Both the position numbers and the translations under genes were made by a program. 52,674 bases of DNA from assembly GCA_937991535.1 (NCBI GenBank), contig CALKHN010000064.1, positions 1-52,674 on the forward strand, read 5' to 3'. Shown piece by piece: positions 16,810 to 26,089 of the stretch. Position 1 is the first letter of the stretch, and every line of letters starts with the position of its first letter. This DNA is from an uncultured Sphingobacteriales bacterium. GTDB lineage: Bacteria > Bacteroidota > Bacteroidia > Chitinophagales > Chitinophagaceae. Below the pieces are notes generated by a model. The model did no database searches and was not told the origin of the DNA. It saw only the letters and a program-made list of their open reading frames with translations.

Positions 16810-19722
16810 ATGAAAAAAAGTCACCGTTACTCCACCACCTTATTGCTATTATTTTTTTCCCTTTATTCCTTTTCGCAAAGCAACATCCTGTCCGGCACAG
16901 TTAAAAACAGTAACAACCAGGAGTTTGTGAGCGCCGTTTCTGTAATTATTAAAGGAACTACCGAAGGTACTTTTACCGACACGAGGGGAAATTTTAGATT
17001 AGCCACCAGTCAATCATTACCGGTAACTCTGGTTTTTTCATCTATTGGGTTCGAAACAAGAGAGCTGCAGGTTACAGGAACAGATCCTGTTGAAGCGGAA
17101 CTTACGCCTTCCGCCGTACTCGGTGAAGAGATCGTTGTTGCCGCCACCCGAACGGCAACAAAAGCGATGGAATCGCCGGTAACCATCGAAAGGGTTAGCG
17201 CGGCTAACATCCGCAATACACCTGCTACCAGTTACTACGACATGGTTGCCCAGCTAAAAGGGGTAGACGTTACAACTTCATCCCTCACTTTTAAAACGCC
17301 CAGTACACGCGGATTCAATTTTTCCGGCAACACCCGTTTTAACCAGTTGGTTGACGGGATGGATAACCAGGCGCCGGGACTTAATTTTTCCGTAGGAAAC
17401 TTCACAGGACTTACCGAACTGGATGTTGAAAGTATGGAATTGCTGCCAGGTGCTTCGTCGGCATTATACGGATCGGGCGGCGTTAACGGAACTTTGCTGA
17501 TTAACAGTAAAGATCCCTTTAAATACCAGGGGTTAAGCTTCCAGATCAAAACAGGTATGAATCATGCAGATAAGCACCAGCGCAGTGAACCCGGCTGGTA
17601 TAACGACTGGTCGGCGCGCTGGGCAAAGGCTTTTAATAATAAGTTCGCTTTTAAAGTGGGTTTCCAGTTGGTGCAGGCCAAAGACTGGATTGCAAACAGT
17701 ACACAGGGCTATGACCGGCTTACCCGTAAAACATTACCGGGTAACAGGCAGTCAGACCCTAATTACGATGGCGTTAATGTATATGGAGATGAAACCAATA
17801 TGCGCGATAATGGATTTAGTATGAAGAGCCTTGCGCAACTGGTACAGGGGCAAACACAGCAGGGTGTGCTGGCTGCAACAGGTGGTACAGTGGATATTGT
17901 TCAGATCATGAATGCAGTATTGCCACCCAATGCAACGCCTGCACAAATTGGAGGATTCATCGGAACGCTGCCGGAAGCCTTGCGTGGCCCGGTTACCAAC
18001 ATGGTACCGTTTTATTTTGGGTTGAGAAATGGTATCATTCCTGAAGCCAGTGCATCGCGTACGGGTTATGCGGAAAGTGAAATGGTAAATCCCAATACCG
18101 TAAACTTTAAACTATCCGGAAGTATTCATTATAAGATCACTTCTGCTCTTGAAGCATTATTTGCCGGCAATTTTGGAACAGGTAGTACCGTATATACAGG
18201 TAGCGACCGCTACTCTTTAAAGGACGCTAAAATAGGGCAGTATAAGCTGGAATTGCGGAGCAAAAGCTGGTTCCTGCGGGGTTATACCACACAGGAAGAT
18301 GCGGGAGAAGCCTATAATGCCACCATTACCGCCCGCCGTTTAAATGAAGCATGGAAGTCAAGCACCCAGTGGTTTCCCGAATATGTGGCTGCTTTTGTGC
18401 AGGCCAGAGGCGCTGGGGCAGATGAGTCCGCCGCACATGCCGCGGCACGTGCCTTTGCCGATCAGGGTCGCCCGGCAGCAGGTTCTACTACGTTTAAGCA
18501 ATTGTTCGACCAGGTACGATCTACACCTATACCTGCCGGGGGATTATTTTTAGATCGCAGCGACCTGTGGATGACGGAAGGCCAATATAATTTTAAAGAG
18601 GTGATTCCTTTTGTTGAACTGGTTGTAGGCGCATCATGGAAACAATATATATTGAATTCAAAAGGCACTTTGTTTATTGATTATGAAGGTCCCATCAGCA
18701 TTAACGAATATGGCGCTTATGGTCAGCTTACCAAAAAACTCATCAACGATCATTTAACTTTAAGTGTTTCGGGTCGTTACGATAAAAACGACAACTTCAA
18801 AGGACGGTTCACCCCCAGAGCTTCGGCTGTGGTGAAATTAGCGGACAATCACAATGTTCGGCTGAGCTATCAAACCGCTTACCGTTTCCCTTCCACCCAA
18901 CAGCAATACATCAATCTGGAAATAGGCGGTGGGCAGTTTTTGATTGGGGGATTGCCATGGATTCACGATGCCACCCTGCCCGGCGGTAAACCCGGACCCA
19001 ACCTGAACGCGCAAACATCGGTACGTTTGGGTAATAATGCACAACCCCTGGGAGCTTACCACCCACGCGAACTAAAACCCGAAAGTGTGGCTTCATATGA
19101 AATAGGATATAAAGGACTGATCGCAAAAAAATTATTGGTTGATGTATATTATTATACCGGCCAGTACGACAATTTTATAGGGAGAACACTGGTAGCAAGA
19201 CAGGTTTCTCCCCAGCAAAACCAGATCTATTCCATTGTAGAAAATGCGGCTACCATGTCTGCTTCCGGTGGAGGCGATGTAAAAATTGATCCCATCAAAG
19301 TAAAAACTTCCGGCTATGGCGTTGGGCTGGATTATCGTTTAAGCAGCGGACTTTCTGCATTTGTCAATTATTTTCACGATGAACTGCGTGATGTACCTGC
19401 CGACTTCATTGCCAATTTTAATACACCCGACCACCGTATCAATTTTGGTGTGGGGCATGCCGGGTTTGGAAAAAGTAAACGCGTTGTCTTTAATATTACC
19501 GGCCGATGGCAAACAGATTTCTTATGGGAAGGCGATTTTGCCACAGGAACGGTTCCTTCTTTTTTTACCATGGATGCTATGATAGGCTATAGGTTTCCGG
19601 CGATCGGTTCGCTTGTTAAACTGGGCGCTACCAATGTGCTTAACAAATATTATATGAACGGGTTTGGTAACCCCGAAATAGGCGGACTATATTACATGAG
19701 CTTTGCATACAATGTTTTTTAA
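16810..19722 (+). CDS. TonB-dependent receptor with carboxypeptidase-regulatory-like N-terminal domain
   Basis: A 970-residue outer-membrane receptor. Signal peptide (about 1-22), carboxypeptidase-regulatory-like domain (about 25-105, LSGTVKNSNNQEF), plug domain (about 115-245, with EEIVVAATRTATKAMESPVTIE and PGASSALYGSGGVNGTLLI) and a 22-strand-type barrel ending in an aromatic-terminated strand (YYMSFAYNVF). It imports an unknown ligand with energy from TonB/ExbBD. There is no SusD partner, STN domain or sigma/anti-sigma pair beside it, so it is a lone TBDR and not part of a polysaccharide locus. Start: the ATG at 16810 heads the signal peptide, while the in-frame extension begins with a TTG. 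A strong terminator follows. Confidence 0.88.
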   Translation: MKKSHRYSTTLLLLFFSLYSFSQSNILSGTVKNSNNQEFVSAVSVIIKGTTEGTFTDTRGNFRLATSQSLPVTLVFSSIGFETRELQVTGTDPVEAELTPSAVLGEEIVVAATRTATKAMESPVTIERVSAANIRNTPATSYYDMVAQLKGVDVTTSSLTFKTPSTRGFNFSGNTRFNQLVDGMDNQAPGLNFSVGNFTGLTELDVESMELLPGASSALYGSGGVNGTLLINSKDPFKYQGLSFQIKTGMNHADKHQRSEPGWYNDWSARWAKAFNNKFAFKVGFQLVQAKDWIANSTQGYDRLTRKTLPGNRQSDPNYDGVNVYGDETNMRDNGFSMKSLAQLVQGQTQQGVLAATGGTVDIVQIMNAVLPPNATPAQIGGFIGTLPEALRGPVTNMVPFYFGLRNGIIPEASASRTGYAESEMVNPNTVNFKLSGSIHYKITSALEALFAGNFGTGSTVYTGSDRYSLKDAKIGQYKLELRSKSWFLRGYTTQEDAGEAYNATITARRLNEAWKSSTQWFPEYVAAFVQARGAGADESAAHAAARAFADQGRPAAGSTTFKQLFDQVRSTPIPAGGLFLDRSDLWMTEGQYNFKEVIPFVELVVGASWKQYILNSKGTLFIDYEGPISINEYGAYGQLTKKLINDHLTLSVSGRYDKNDNFKGRFTPRASAVVKLADNHNVRLSYQTAYRFPSTQQQYINLEIGGGQFLIGGLPWIHDATLPGGKPGPNLNAQTSVRLGNNAQPLGAYHPRELKPESVASYEIGYKGLIAKKLLVDVYYYTGQYDNFIGRTLVARQVSPQQNQIYSIVENAATMSASGGGDVKIDPIKVKTSGYGVGLDYRLSSGLSAFVNYFHDELRDVPADFIANFNTPDHRINFGVGHAGFGKSKRVVFNITGRWQTDFLWEGDFATGTVPSFFTMDAMIGYRFPAIGSLVKLGATNVLNKYYMNGFGNPEIGGLYYMSFAYNVF

Positions 19723-19751
19723 ACTACAGCGTTATTTTAAAAACACACACT

Positions 19752-19799
19752 AAAAAAAGCCCCGGTGCCTCAAATAAATGGCGTTGGGGTTTATTTTTT
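19752..19799 (+). terminator. Intrinsic terminator of the TonB receptor gene
   Basis: A stem of about 13 pairs, including several G-U pairs, is formed by AAGCCCCGGTGCC (19757-19769) and GGCGTTGGGGTTT (19780-19792). Ten loop bases lie between, and a T-rich tail (TTTATTTTTT) follows. An A tract before the stem could make it work weakly in the other direction too. Confidence 0.8.
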
Positions 19800-19965
19800 G
19801 AAAAAGTATTCAACAAATCACAACCTGCTTTCTGTATTTTTGATTTAGGTTAATCAGGAGGTCGTATCTTTAATAACAGTCTGTTTTTTGGGCAAATGGA
19901 AATCTATTATTGTCTGCAGAAAACTTTTTAAAGTTAAATGAAAGCCAATACAGGAGCGTATTTTA

Positions 19966-19999
19966 GTCCCTCTCCGGTCGGAGAGGGGTTGGGGTGAGG
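19966..19999 (+). repeat. ccctctcc...ggagaggg palindromic repeat before the sulfatase
   Basis: CCCTCTCC (19968-19975) and GGAGAGGG (19980-19987) form a perfect 8-bp hairpin with a 4-base loop, followed by gttggggtgagg. A related copy lies at 37091-37127 in front of uvrA. The pattern is that of a dispersed spacer repeat. Confidence 0.65.
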
Positions 20000-20110
20000 C
20001 AAAGTCAGGCTGCTAAAGGCTTTTATTACTTTTCCCGGATAACAATCATAGAAACCTTACAGATCCAAACAGCAGATAGTCATTATATCTTTTCATCCGA
20101 ATCAAAAATT

Positions 20111-21595
20111 ATGAACAGTCGTTTCATTTCTTCCGCACTTTTCATATTTATTTTATTGATGATCCCGTTTACGTTTGGATTCAAACCTTTGGCGGGCGCT
20201 GCTCAGGATAACAATTCACAACCCAACATTATTATCATCTTTATGGATGATATGGGCTATGGCGATCTTGAATGTTATGGTGGATTTCCGTATCATACAC
20301 CAAATATTAATAAACTGTCGGCGCAGGGTATGCGCTTTACTAATTTTTATGCGGCCCAGGCAGTTTGCAGCGCTTCACGGGCGGCATTGCTTACGGGTTG
20401 CTATCCCAACCGTGTTGGTATTCATGGTGCACTTTTTCCGTGGAGCACAATTGCGCTTGACCCGGGAGAAGAAACCATCGCAGAGCTTTTGAAAGCCAAA
20501 GGATACAATACCGGTATGGTGGGCAAATGGCACCTGGGACAAAAGGAGCCTTACTTTCCCCTGCAACAGGGTTTTGATGAATGGCTGGGTCTTCCTTACT
20601 CGAACGATATGTGGCCCGTAGACTATGATGGAAAGCCAATAACGGATACGGCTAATCGCAAATCCCGCTACCCTTCTTTGCCCCTCATAGACGGCAATAA
20701 AAAAGTAAGAGAGATAAAAACATTGGATGATCAGGCGCAGTTAACGGGTCTGTATACGGAAAGGGCCAAACGATTTATAAGGCAAAACAAAGCACATCCT
20801 TTTTTCCTGTATTTCGCACACTCCATGCCCCATGTGCCCATTGCCGCATCCCCGGCGTTTAAAGGAAAAAGCGGCGCGGGACTGTTTGGCGATATGATAG
20901 AAGAAGCAGACTGGTCGGTTGGAGAAATCATGCGCACCCTTGAAGAACAGAACCTGACAAAAAATACCCTTGTTGTTTTTACCAGCGACAACGGACCCTG
21001 GCTCACTTTTGGCAACCATGCCGGCAATTCCGGTGGGTTACGTGAAGGAAAAGGTACCGCATGGGAAGGCGGGCAAAGAGTTCCCTGCATCATGCGTTGG
21101 CCGGCAGTTATACCTGCGGGAACCATCTGCAACAATATCGCGTCAACCATTGACCTGCTGCCCACTATTGCGGGTATATGTAAAGCAAAGCAACCTGCAC
21201 GCAAAATTGACGGAGTGAATATATTTCCGTTAATGGAGCATAAAAATGACGTTAATCCGAGAAATGAATTTGTATATTATTACGACGCGAATAATTTAAA
21301 GGGAATCAGGGTAGGGCAGTGGAAACTGGTTTTCCCATCCATTTCACAAACCTATAAAAAAACGGTGATGGGTAACGACGGTTGGCCCGGAAAATATGCA
21401 AACGATTCTGTTCATCTTGCCTTGTACGATCTGCGTACCGACCCCGGCGAAACATTGGATGTAAAAGCACAGTATCCCAAAGTGCTTGGGCAGCTTCACG
21501 CAATAGCCGACCGGTATAGAAAAGAGTTGGGCGATGATCTTACCGACGTAAAAGGAGAGGAGAGAAGAGCGGCAGCGGTCGTTTCGTTTGATTAA
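20111..21595 (+). CDS. Exported arylsulfatase-family sulfatase
   Basis: A 494-residue type I sulfatase with a signal peptide (about 1-31). Metal-binding Asp46-Asp47 lie in FMDDMGYGD. The formylglycine motif is Cys86-Ser-Ala-Ser-Arg90, of the C-x-A-x-R type, so maturation by an anaerobic-type or FGE maturase is needed; none is in the window. Further landmarks are VGKWHLG, HSMPHVP and the FTSDNGPWLTFGNHAGNSG metal/substrate region. Such enzymes remove sulfate esters from host or algal glycans in the periplasm. Frame extension upstream to 19994 would run into the palindromic repeat and is rejected. It stands alone, with no SusCD pair adjacent, so the substrate is open. Confidence 0.9.
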   Translation: MNSRFISSALFIFILLMIPFTFGFKPLAGAAQDNNSQPNIIIIFMDDMGYGDLECYGGFPYHTPNINKLSAQGMRFTNFYAAQAVCSASRAALLTGCYPNRVGIHGALFPWSTIALDPGEETIAELLKAKGYNTGMVGKWHLGQKEPYFPLQQGFDEWLGLPYSNDMWPVDYDGKPITDTANRKSRYPSLPLIDGNKKVREIKTLDDQAQLTGLYTERAKRFIRQNKAHPFFLYFAHSMPHVPIAASPAFKGKSGAGLFGDMIEEADWSVGEIMRTLEEQNLTKNTLVVFTSDNGPWLTFGNHAGNSGGLREGKGTAWEGGQRVPCIMRWPAVIPAGTICNNIASTIDLLPTIAGICKAKQPARKIDGVNIFPLMEHKNDVNPRNEFVYYYDANNLKGIRVGQWKLVFPSISQTYKKTVMGNDGWPGKYANDSVHLALYDLRTDPGETLDVKAQYPKVLGQLHAIADRYRKELGDDLTDVKGEERRAAAVVSFD

Positions 21596-21675
21596 TAAAC
21601 AGGCGGAGAAAGTCCTTTGCTTTCTTTCCTTCCTTTTTTAGAGCTCTTTAATACAGATGAAATGATGTAATTCAA

Positions 21676-21683
21676 TATTTTTG
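21676..21683 (+). promoter_or_regulatory. -7 element abutting the 330-aa gene
   Basis: TATTTTTG is an exact match to TAnnTTTG and ends five bases before the ATG at 21689. No TTTG lies 19 bases upstream. If used, the transcript would begin at or within a base or two of the start codon. Confidence 0.4.
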
Positions 21684-21688
21684 CGCTT

Positions 21689-22681
21689 ATGTCTTTACAA
21701 TTGTATAATCCCTTTGATAATATCTATCTTGAGAACAATACCTGTTTCCTTACAGGAGAAGATTTAACGGATGAGGAAGAAACGATAAACGTATTTCCCG
21801 ATTGGGCGCTGGATCGTTTTAATCTTCGCACCGCCCGGTTTAAAATGATGAATAAGGTGAATTCGGTTGAATACGGAGCGCTGAAATTACCCTGTTCTAA
21901 AAAGGTTTTGAACGTTTTTAACGAATTGGAGAGTGAAATTCAGGAAGCTTTTAACCTTGGATATGAAGGTGTTTTAAAATTACCATCCGAAAAACTTTTT
22001 CTATGGATGGGAAAAATACTCTACGGGATATTGTATCATGATTTACTGTTAGAAAGGAAAGAATTAGAAAAAAAAGGACAACTGTTTAATCTGTCTGTTC
22101 GTTTGAAAGAAAAATATAGCCTTTTTCATCTTATGCTGCAATCCCTGGTATCTCCAATATTTTTTACCGGGGTAAGCCCCTGGAGTATTACGGTGGTACG
22201 ACTTAAATATTCAAAAGAAATTTTTCACTATCGTGATAATCCGATCCATCTTGTTTTCTCCCTTGGTATGAATGGTCTTGGGATCATTGCCTGCTTGCAG
22301 GATAATGGTATGGTGAAACAGGAGCAGAAAGCATTATTAGAGAAGATCGGAAATGCTGTATTACATCCCGTTCAATTTGAAGAACTCTGCGCAAGATTTC
22401 TATATGCACATTATCTTTTACAATACAAACCCCAATACAGGTTTGATGAGAAAGATGAAGCGTTAATAATAGCAGGTGAGGAACCCCCTGCAGATGCCGG
22501 CAAACCTTTGTTTGCAGCCTGGAATGATACTACTTATGCCCAGTTGCTGGCAGGTTACTGGGAAGCATGGGGATTTACTTCAAACAATATTGTCAGGCAT
22601 CCCGATGGTCCCATCAGTTTCCTGGAAAACGATTATACCAATGGGTTGATTGATCCGCTGTCTGTTACGCTTCCATTTTGA
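21689..22681 (+). CDS. Uncharacterised 330-residue protein with an HNH-like N-terminus
   Basis: A soluble protein without signal peptide or membrane segment. The N-terminus (CFLTGEDL...VFPDWALDRFNL, about residues 19-48) resembles the start of HNH-like zinc proteins, where 'C..G' is followed by 'T.EHVFP.W'. Here the second Cys pair and the His are missing (INVFPDW instead of EHVFPKW), so nuclease activity is doubtful. The middle (about 105-215) is mixed alpha/beta with a leucine-rich region (GKILYGILYHDLLL). I do not recognise a characterised family. Its stop codon (22679-22681) directly abuts the stop of the convergent ychF gene, leaving no spacer for a terminator. Confidence 0.65.
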   Translation: MSLQLYNPFDNIYLENNTCFLTGEDLTDEEETINVFPDWALDRFNLRTARFKMMNKVNSVEYGALKLPCSKKVLNVFNELESEIQEAFNLGYEGVLKLPSEKLFLWMGKILYGILYHDLLLERKELEKKGQLFNLSVRLKEKYSLFHLMLQSLVSPIFFTGVSPWSITVVRLKYSKEIFHYRDNPIHLVFSLGMNGLGIIACLQDNGMVKQEQKALLEKIGNAVLHPVQFEELCARFLYAHYLLQYKPQYRFDEKDEALIIAGEEPPADAGKPLFAAWNDTTYAQLLAGYWEAWGFTSNNIVRHPDGPISFLENDYTNGLIDPLSVTLPF

Positions 22682-23785
22682 TCATACATTAAACCTGAAG
22701 TGCATAATGTCCCCGTCTTCTACCACATAATCTTTTCCCTGCACGGCTAATTTTCCTGCATCACGGCATGCCGCTTCCGACTTGTACTGGATAAAGTCAT
22801 TGTATTTTATTACTTCCGCACGAATAAAGCCCTTTTCAAAGTCGGTATGTATTACACCTGCAGCCTGCGGCGCCAGCATGCCCCTGGTGATTGTCCATGC
22901 TCTTACTTCCTGTACGCCCGCCGTAAAATAAGTAATAAGCTGCAGTAAATGATAGGTAGAGCGGATGAGTCTTGTAACCCCACTTTCATGCAATCCAAGG
23001 TCTTCCAGGAACATCTGCCTGTCTTCATAACTTTCCATTACCGCTATTTCACTTTCAATAGCAGCACTCACATAGAGTATCTCCGCGTTTTCATCTTTTA
23101 CCATATCCTGCACAGCCGCCGTATGCTTATTGCCTGTTATTACACTTTTCTCGTCTACGTTACAAACATAAATAACGGGCTTCATTGTGAGGAGGAACGT
23201 ATCGGCAATAAACTTCTCCCTGTCTTCTTTGCTTACATTGAATGATCTTGCATTTTTGCCCTGTTCGAGGTGTTGTTTCAATTGCTGTAAAATTTCCAGT
23301 CCTCTTACCTGTTCTTTATCTCCGCTGGTACGGGAAATTTTTTCAGTACGGCTTATTTTTTTCTCTACACTGTCTAAGTCCTTTAACTGCAGTTCTGTAT
23401 CAATGATTTCCTTATCTCTTACGGGATTTACATTACCGTCTACATGTATCACATTATCATCATCAAAGCAGCGCAGCACATGAATGATGGCATCGGTATT
23501 GCGGATATTGCCCAGGAACTGGTTGCCCAGTCCTTCTCCTTTGCTGGCGCCTTTTACCAGCCCGGCAATATCTACAATTTCAACGGTAGTAGGCACTACC
23601 CGCTGTGGTTTCACTAATTTTTCCAGTTCAATCAATCTTTCATCCGGTACTGTTATTACGCCCACATTGGGTTCTATGGTGCAAAACGGGAAATTGGCAG
23701 CCTGCGCTTTGGCGCTGCTTAATGCGTTGAACAAAGTTGATTTTCCCACATTGGGCAACCCTACGATACCTGCTTGTAATGCCAT
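22682..23785 (-). CDS. ychF: Redox-regulated ATPase YchF (Obg-like GTPase family)
   Basis: A 367-residue OLA1/YchF P-loop protein of normal length. It shows G1 GLPNVGKST (about 8-16), the switch region TTVEIVDIAGLVKGASKGEGLGNQFL (G3 DIAGL) and YVCNVDEK in place of the GTPase NKxD motif, which explains the family's ATP preference. A C-terminal TGS-type domain follows (about 280-365). It binds ribosomes and takes part in translation and stress responses. Its promoter is among the best in the window. It converges on the upstream plus-strand gene with adjacent stop codons. Confidence 0.95.
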   Translation of the reverse strand: MALQAGIVGLPNVGKSTLFNALSSAKAQAANFPFCTIEPNVGVITVPDERLIELEKLVKPQRVVPTTVEIVDIAGLVKGASKGEGLGNQFLGNIRNTDAIIHVLRCFDDDNVIHVDGNVNPVRDKEIIDTELQLKDLDSVEKKISRTEKISRTSGDKEQVRGLEILQQLKQHLEQGKNARSFNVSKEDREKFIADTFLLTMKPVIYVCNVDEKSVITGNKHTAAVQDMVKDENAEILYVSAAIESEIAVMESYEDRQMFLEDLGLHESGVTRLIRSTYHLLQLITYFTAGVQEVRAWTITRGMLAPQAAGVIHTDFEKGFIRAEVIKYNDFIQYKSEAACRDAGKLAVQGKDYVVEDGDIMHFRFNV

Positions 23786-23837
23786 GATTAATTTTTATTG
23801 CAAGACTGGTTGTTAGCCTCAGTCTTTTTAAAGGCGG

Positions 23838-23868
23838 CAAAGGTAACATTACGAAGGGAAATTTCAAA
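23838..23868 (-). promoter_or_regulatory. ychF promoter, exact Bacteroidota consensus
   Basis: On the minus strand TTTG (23865-23868), a 19-base spacer and TACCTTTG (23838-23845) match TTTG-N19-TAnnTTTG without a mismatch. The start would be near 23833, leaving a leader of about 48 bases before the ATG at 23785. Confidence 0.8.
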
Positions 23869-24134
23869 TCCGAAGCCGGAAGTTCTAAATTCGGAGGGAA
23901 TACATTCGAAGTTGGATCCTGCACGTACGGGGCGAAATCCGAAGGAAAGAACGCAATAACAAGAACGAGATGCTTCATTCTTCAGCATGACAGGAAAATC
24001 CGGAATTCGAAGGGAAAAATTCTAAAACTGAAGCGGATCTCCAACGATAAACTATAAATCACAAACAATAAACTCAAAATCACCCTGCCCTGCAACCTGC
24101 AACTTGTACCCTGCAACTTGCACCCTGCACCCTA
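23866..24134. repeat. Three word-repeat families packed in one spacer
   Basis: The spacer between ychF and the SpmAB-type gene holds three different sets of degenerate words. They are ccgaag/ggaagttc/attcgaag variants (about 23870-24030), ataaactataaatcacaaacaataaactc-like variants (about 24045-24080) and ccctgcaacctgcaacttg variants (24081-24134). The last shares an exact 17-mer with 3172-3188. No gene was recognised in this stretch. Confidence 0.65.
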
Positions 24135-24146
24135 TTTATATCATTT

Positions 24147-24177
24147 TTTGCCATTTACTTTTTAGCATTTATCTTCA
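24147..24177 (+). promoter_or_regulatory. Promoter of the SpmAB-type gene
   Basis: TTTG (24147-24150), 19 bases, then TATCTTCA (24170-24177) fits TTTG-N19-TAnnTTTG with two changes at the end of the -7 box. The box ends three bases before the ATG at 24181, again implying a very short or absent leader. Confidence 0.5.
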
Positions 24178-24180
24178 ACT

Positions 24181-25419
24181 ATGGCATTGAATTATATATG
24201 GATGGCTTTTTTCCTGCTGGCTTTTGTTATTGCCTTTATCAAGTGGGCCTTTTTGGGAGATGCGGAAATTCTTAAGCTGCTGGTAGATGGGATATTCAAA
24301 TCGGCCAACGATGGTTTTGATATTTCACTGAAATTAGTAGGTATTATGTCGCTGTTCCTGGGCTTTATGAAAATTGGCGAAAAAGCGGGAGCAATAAATT
24401 TTCTTTCGCGCCTGGTAGCTCCGTTTTTCTCAAAATTGTTTCCCGAAGTGCCCAAAAATCATCCTGCCACCGGACATATGATGATGAATTTTTCGGCCAA
24501 CCTGCTGGGGCTTGACAATGCCGCTACACCTTTTGGCATTAAGGCGATGGAAAGTTTGCAGGAATTAAATCCCAATAAAGAGACCGCCAGCAATTCGCAG
24601 CTCATGTTTTTGATTTTGCATGCCAGCGGACTTACCCTCATACCGGTTAGTGTAATAGCCATGCGCGCTTCCGTAAAAGTGCCTGCCGCCAATCCAACCG
24701 ATATATTTGTTCCCTGCATGATTGTAACGTTTGCCGCTACCATGGCGGCCTTGCTGATTGTATCTTTCCGGCAAAAGATCCGGTTGTTTCAGCCGGTTAT
24801 ATTGGCCTGGATAGGAGGGATATCGGCTTTGATCGCAGGGCTGGTATGGTATCTTACCACGCTTGACCAGAGCAGCCTGGAACTATTTTCTTCTACCTTA
24901 AGCAGTGGAATTATTTTACTGATCTTCCTTGCTTTTTTATTGGGGGGGTGGAGAAAAAAAGTAAATATGTTTGATGCTTTTGTGGAGGGTGCTAAAGGAG
25001 GATTTGAAATTGCTGTGCGCATTATTCCCTACCTCATTGCCATGCTTGTTGCTATAAGTGTATTGCGCAACTCAGGTGTATTTGGCTATATTACAGAAGG
25101 CTTCAGGCATTTGTTTAACATGCTGGGCATGAATACCGATTTCGTTGAAGCATTGCCTACGGCATTTATGAAGCCATTGAGCGGGGCAGGAGCCAGGGGT
25201 ATGATGGTGGACGCGATGAATACCCATGGCGCCGATTCGTTTATTGGGAGACTCGCGAGCATATTCCAGGGAACCAGCGATACCACTTTTTACGTGGTAG
25301 CGGTTTATTTTGGGGCGGTTTCCATCAAAAACACACGTTATGCCATTCCTGTAATGTTACTGGCCGATCTGGCCGGCGTTGTTACCGCTATTGCTGTAGG
25401 ATATTTGTTCTTTCATTAA
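24181..25419 (+). CDS. Fused SpmA/SpmB-type nucleoside-recognition (Gate) domain membrane protein
   Basis: A 412-residue polytopic membrane protein with about eight to ten hydrophobic segments. The N-terminal half (about 1-190) resembles spore maturation protein A, including the conserved NLLGLDNAATPFGIKAMESLQELN. The C-terminal half (about 215-412) resembles spore maturation protein B, including GFEIAVRIIPYLIAMLVAISVLRNSG, PLSGAGARGMM and GTSDTTFYV. In spore formers these are separate genes; the fusion occurs in many non-sporulating Bacteroidota. The role here is unknown, probably small-solute or nucleoside-related transport judging by the Gate domain. Confidence 0.85.
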   Translation: MALNYIWMAFFLLAFVIAFIKWAFLGDAEILKLLVDGIFKSANDGFDISLKLVGIMSLFLGFMKIGEKAGAINFLSRLVAPFFSKLFPEVPKNHPATGHMMMNFSANLLGLDNAATPFGIKAMESLQELNPNKETASNSQLMFLILHASGLTLIPVSVIAMRASVKVPAANPTDIFVPCMIVTFAATMAALLIVSFRQKIRLFQPVILAWIGGISALIAGLVWYLTTLDQSSLELFSSTLSSGIILLIFLAFLLGGWRKKVNMFDAFVEGAKGGFEIAVRIIPYLIAMLVAISVLRNSGVFGYITEGFRHLFNMLGMNTDFVEALPTAFMKPLSGAGARGMMVDAMNTHGADSFIGRLASIFQGTSDTTFYVVAVYFGAVSIKNTRYAIPVMLLADLAGVVTAIAVGYLFFH

Positions 25420-25489
25420 AAACCATTCTCCAACTCTTCAGGATAAAAAATTTTTGTGGTTATTCTGCCCAATACTCTATTTTTAACCA

Positions 25490-26089
25490 GTGCAGCGTTT
25501 GGATTCATATAGCGAGCAGGAAATGGTACGGCTGGTTGCAGCCGGAAGTGAACCTGCTTTCCGGCAACTGTTTTACCAGTATCGGCCGAGGCTGATTGCT
25601 TTTGCGCTTGGCCTGTCCAAATCAGAACAGGCGGCAGAGGATATTGTACATGATGTCTTTCTTGGGTTATGGAAAAACCGGCAACGGCTGCCGGAAGTAG
25701 AGCATTTTAGCAACTATCTTTTTCGGGCGGTACAATACAGGACTCACCGGCAATTGCAGCGCAGGGTAAAAGAGGCACTGATTCTGGCCAGACTGCGACA
25801 GGAAGTATACGACGGAGATTTTATAGAACAACAGGAAATATTTACCCTTCAGGTCGTTCGGAATTTTCTAAAGCAAGGACTCGACAAACTCACTCCTCAG
25901 CAGCGAAGGATTTTTCTGCTTAGCCGGGAACTGGGTTTATCACATGCCCAAATTGCCGAAAGATTGGGAATTCAACCCCAAACGGTTAGTAACCATCTTT
26001 CTGACGCTTTGCGAATGCTACGGGATGAATTGGATATCTTTTACGGCCCACTGGCCGGCATCCCTTTTATTTTGCTGTCGGTTTCTTAA
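25490..26089 (+). CDS. ECF RNA polymerase sigma factor of Sus locus 1
   Basis: A 199-residue sigma-70 family ECF factor. Region 2 lies at about 25-90 (FYQYRPRLIAFALG, EDIVHDVFLGLWKNR) and region 4 at about 130-180 (LTPQQRRIFLLSRELGLSHAQIAERLG plus the HTH VSNHLSDALRMLRDEL). The start is a GTG at 25490: the codon before the preceding one is a TAA stop, and the first in-frame ATG (25523) would cut into the conserved N-terminus. It is followed after 166 bases by a FecR-type anti-sigma gene, then SusC and SusD. It should direct transcription of susCD when its anti-sigma factor is signalled. Confidence 0.9.
   Translation: MQRLDSYSEQEMVRLVAAGSEPAFRQLFYQYRPRLIAFALGLSKSEQAAEDIVHDVFLGLWKNRQRLPEVEHFSNYLFRAVQYRTHRQLQRRVKEALILARLRQEVYDGDFIEQQEIFTLQVVRNFLKQGLDKLTPQQRRIFLLSRELGLSHAQIAERLGIQPQTVSNHLSDALRMLRDELDIFYGPLAGIPFILLSVS

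Noticed and set aside
19994..20110. 39-residue N-terminal extension of the sulfatase
   Set aside because: It starts in the ccctctcc repeat and precedes a proper signal peptide at 20111.
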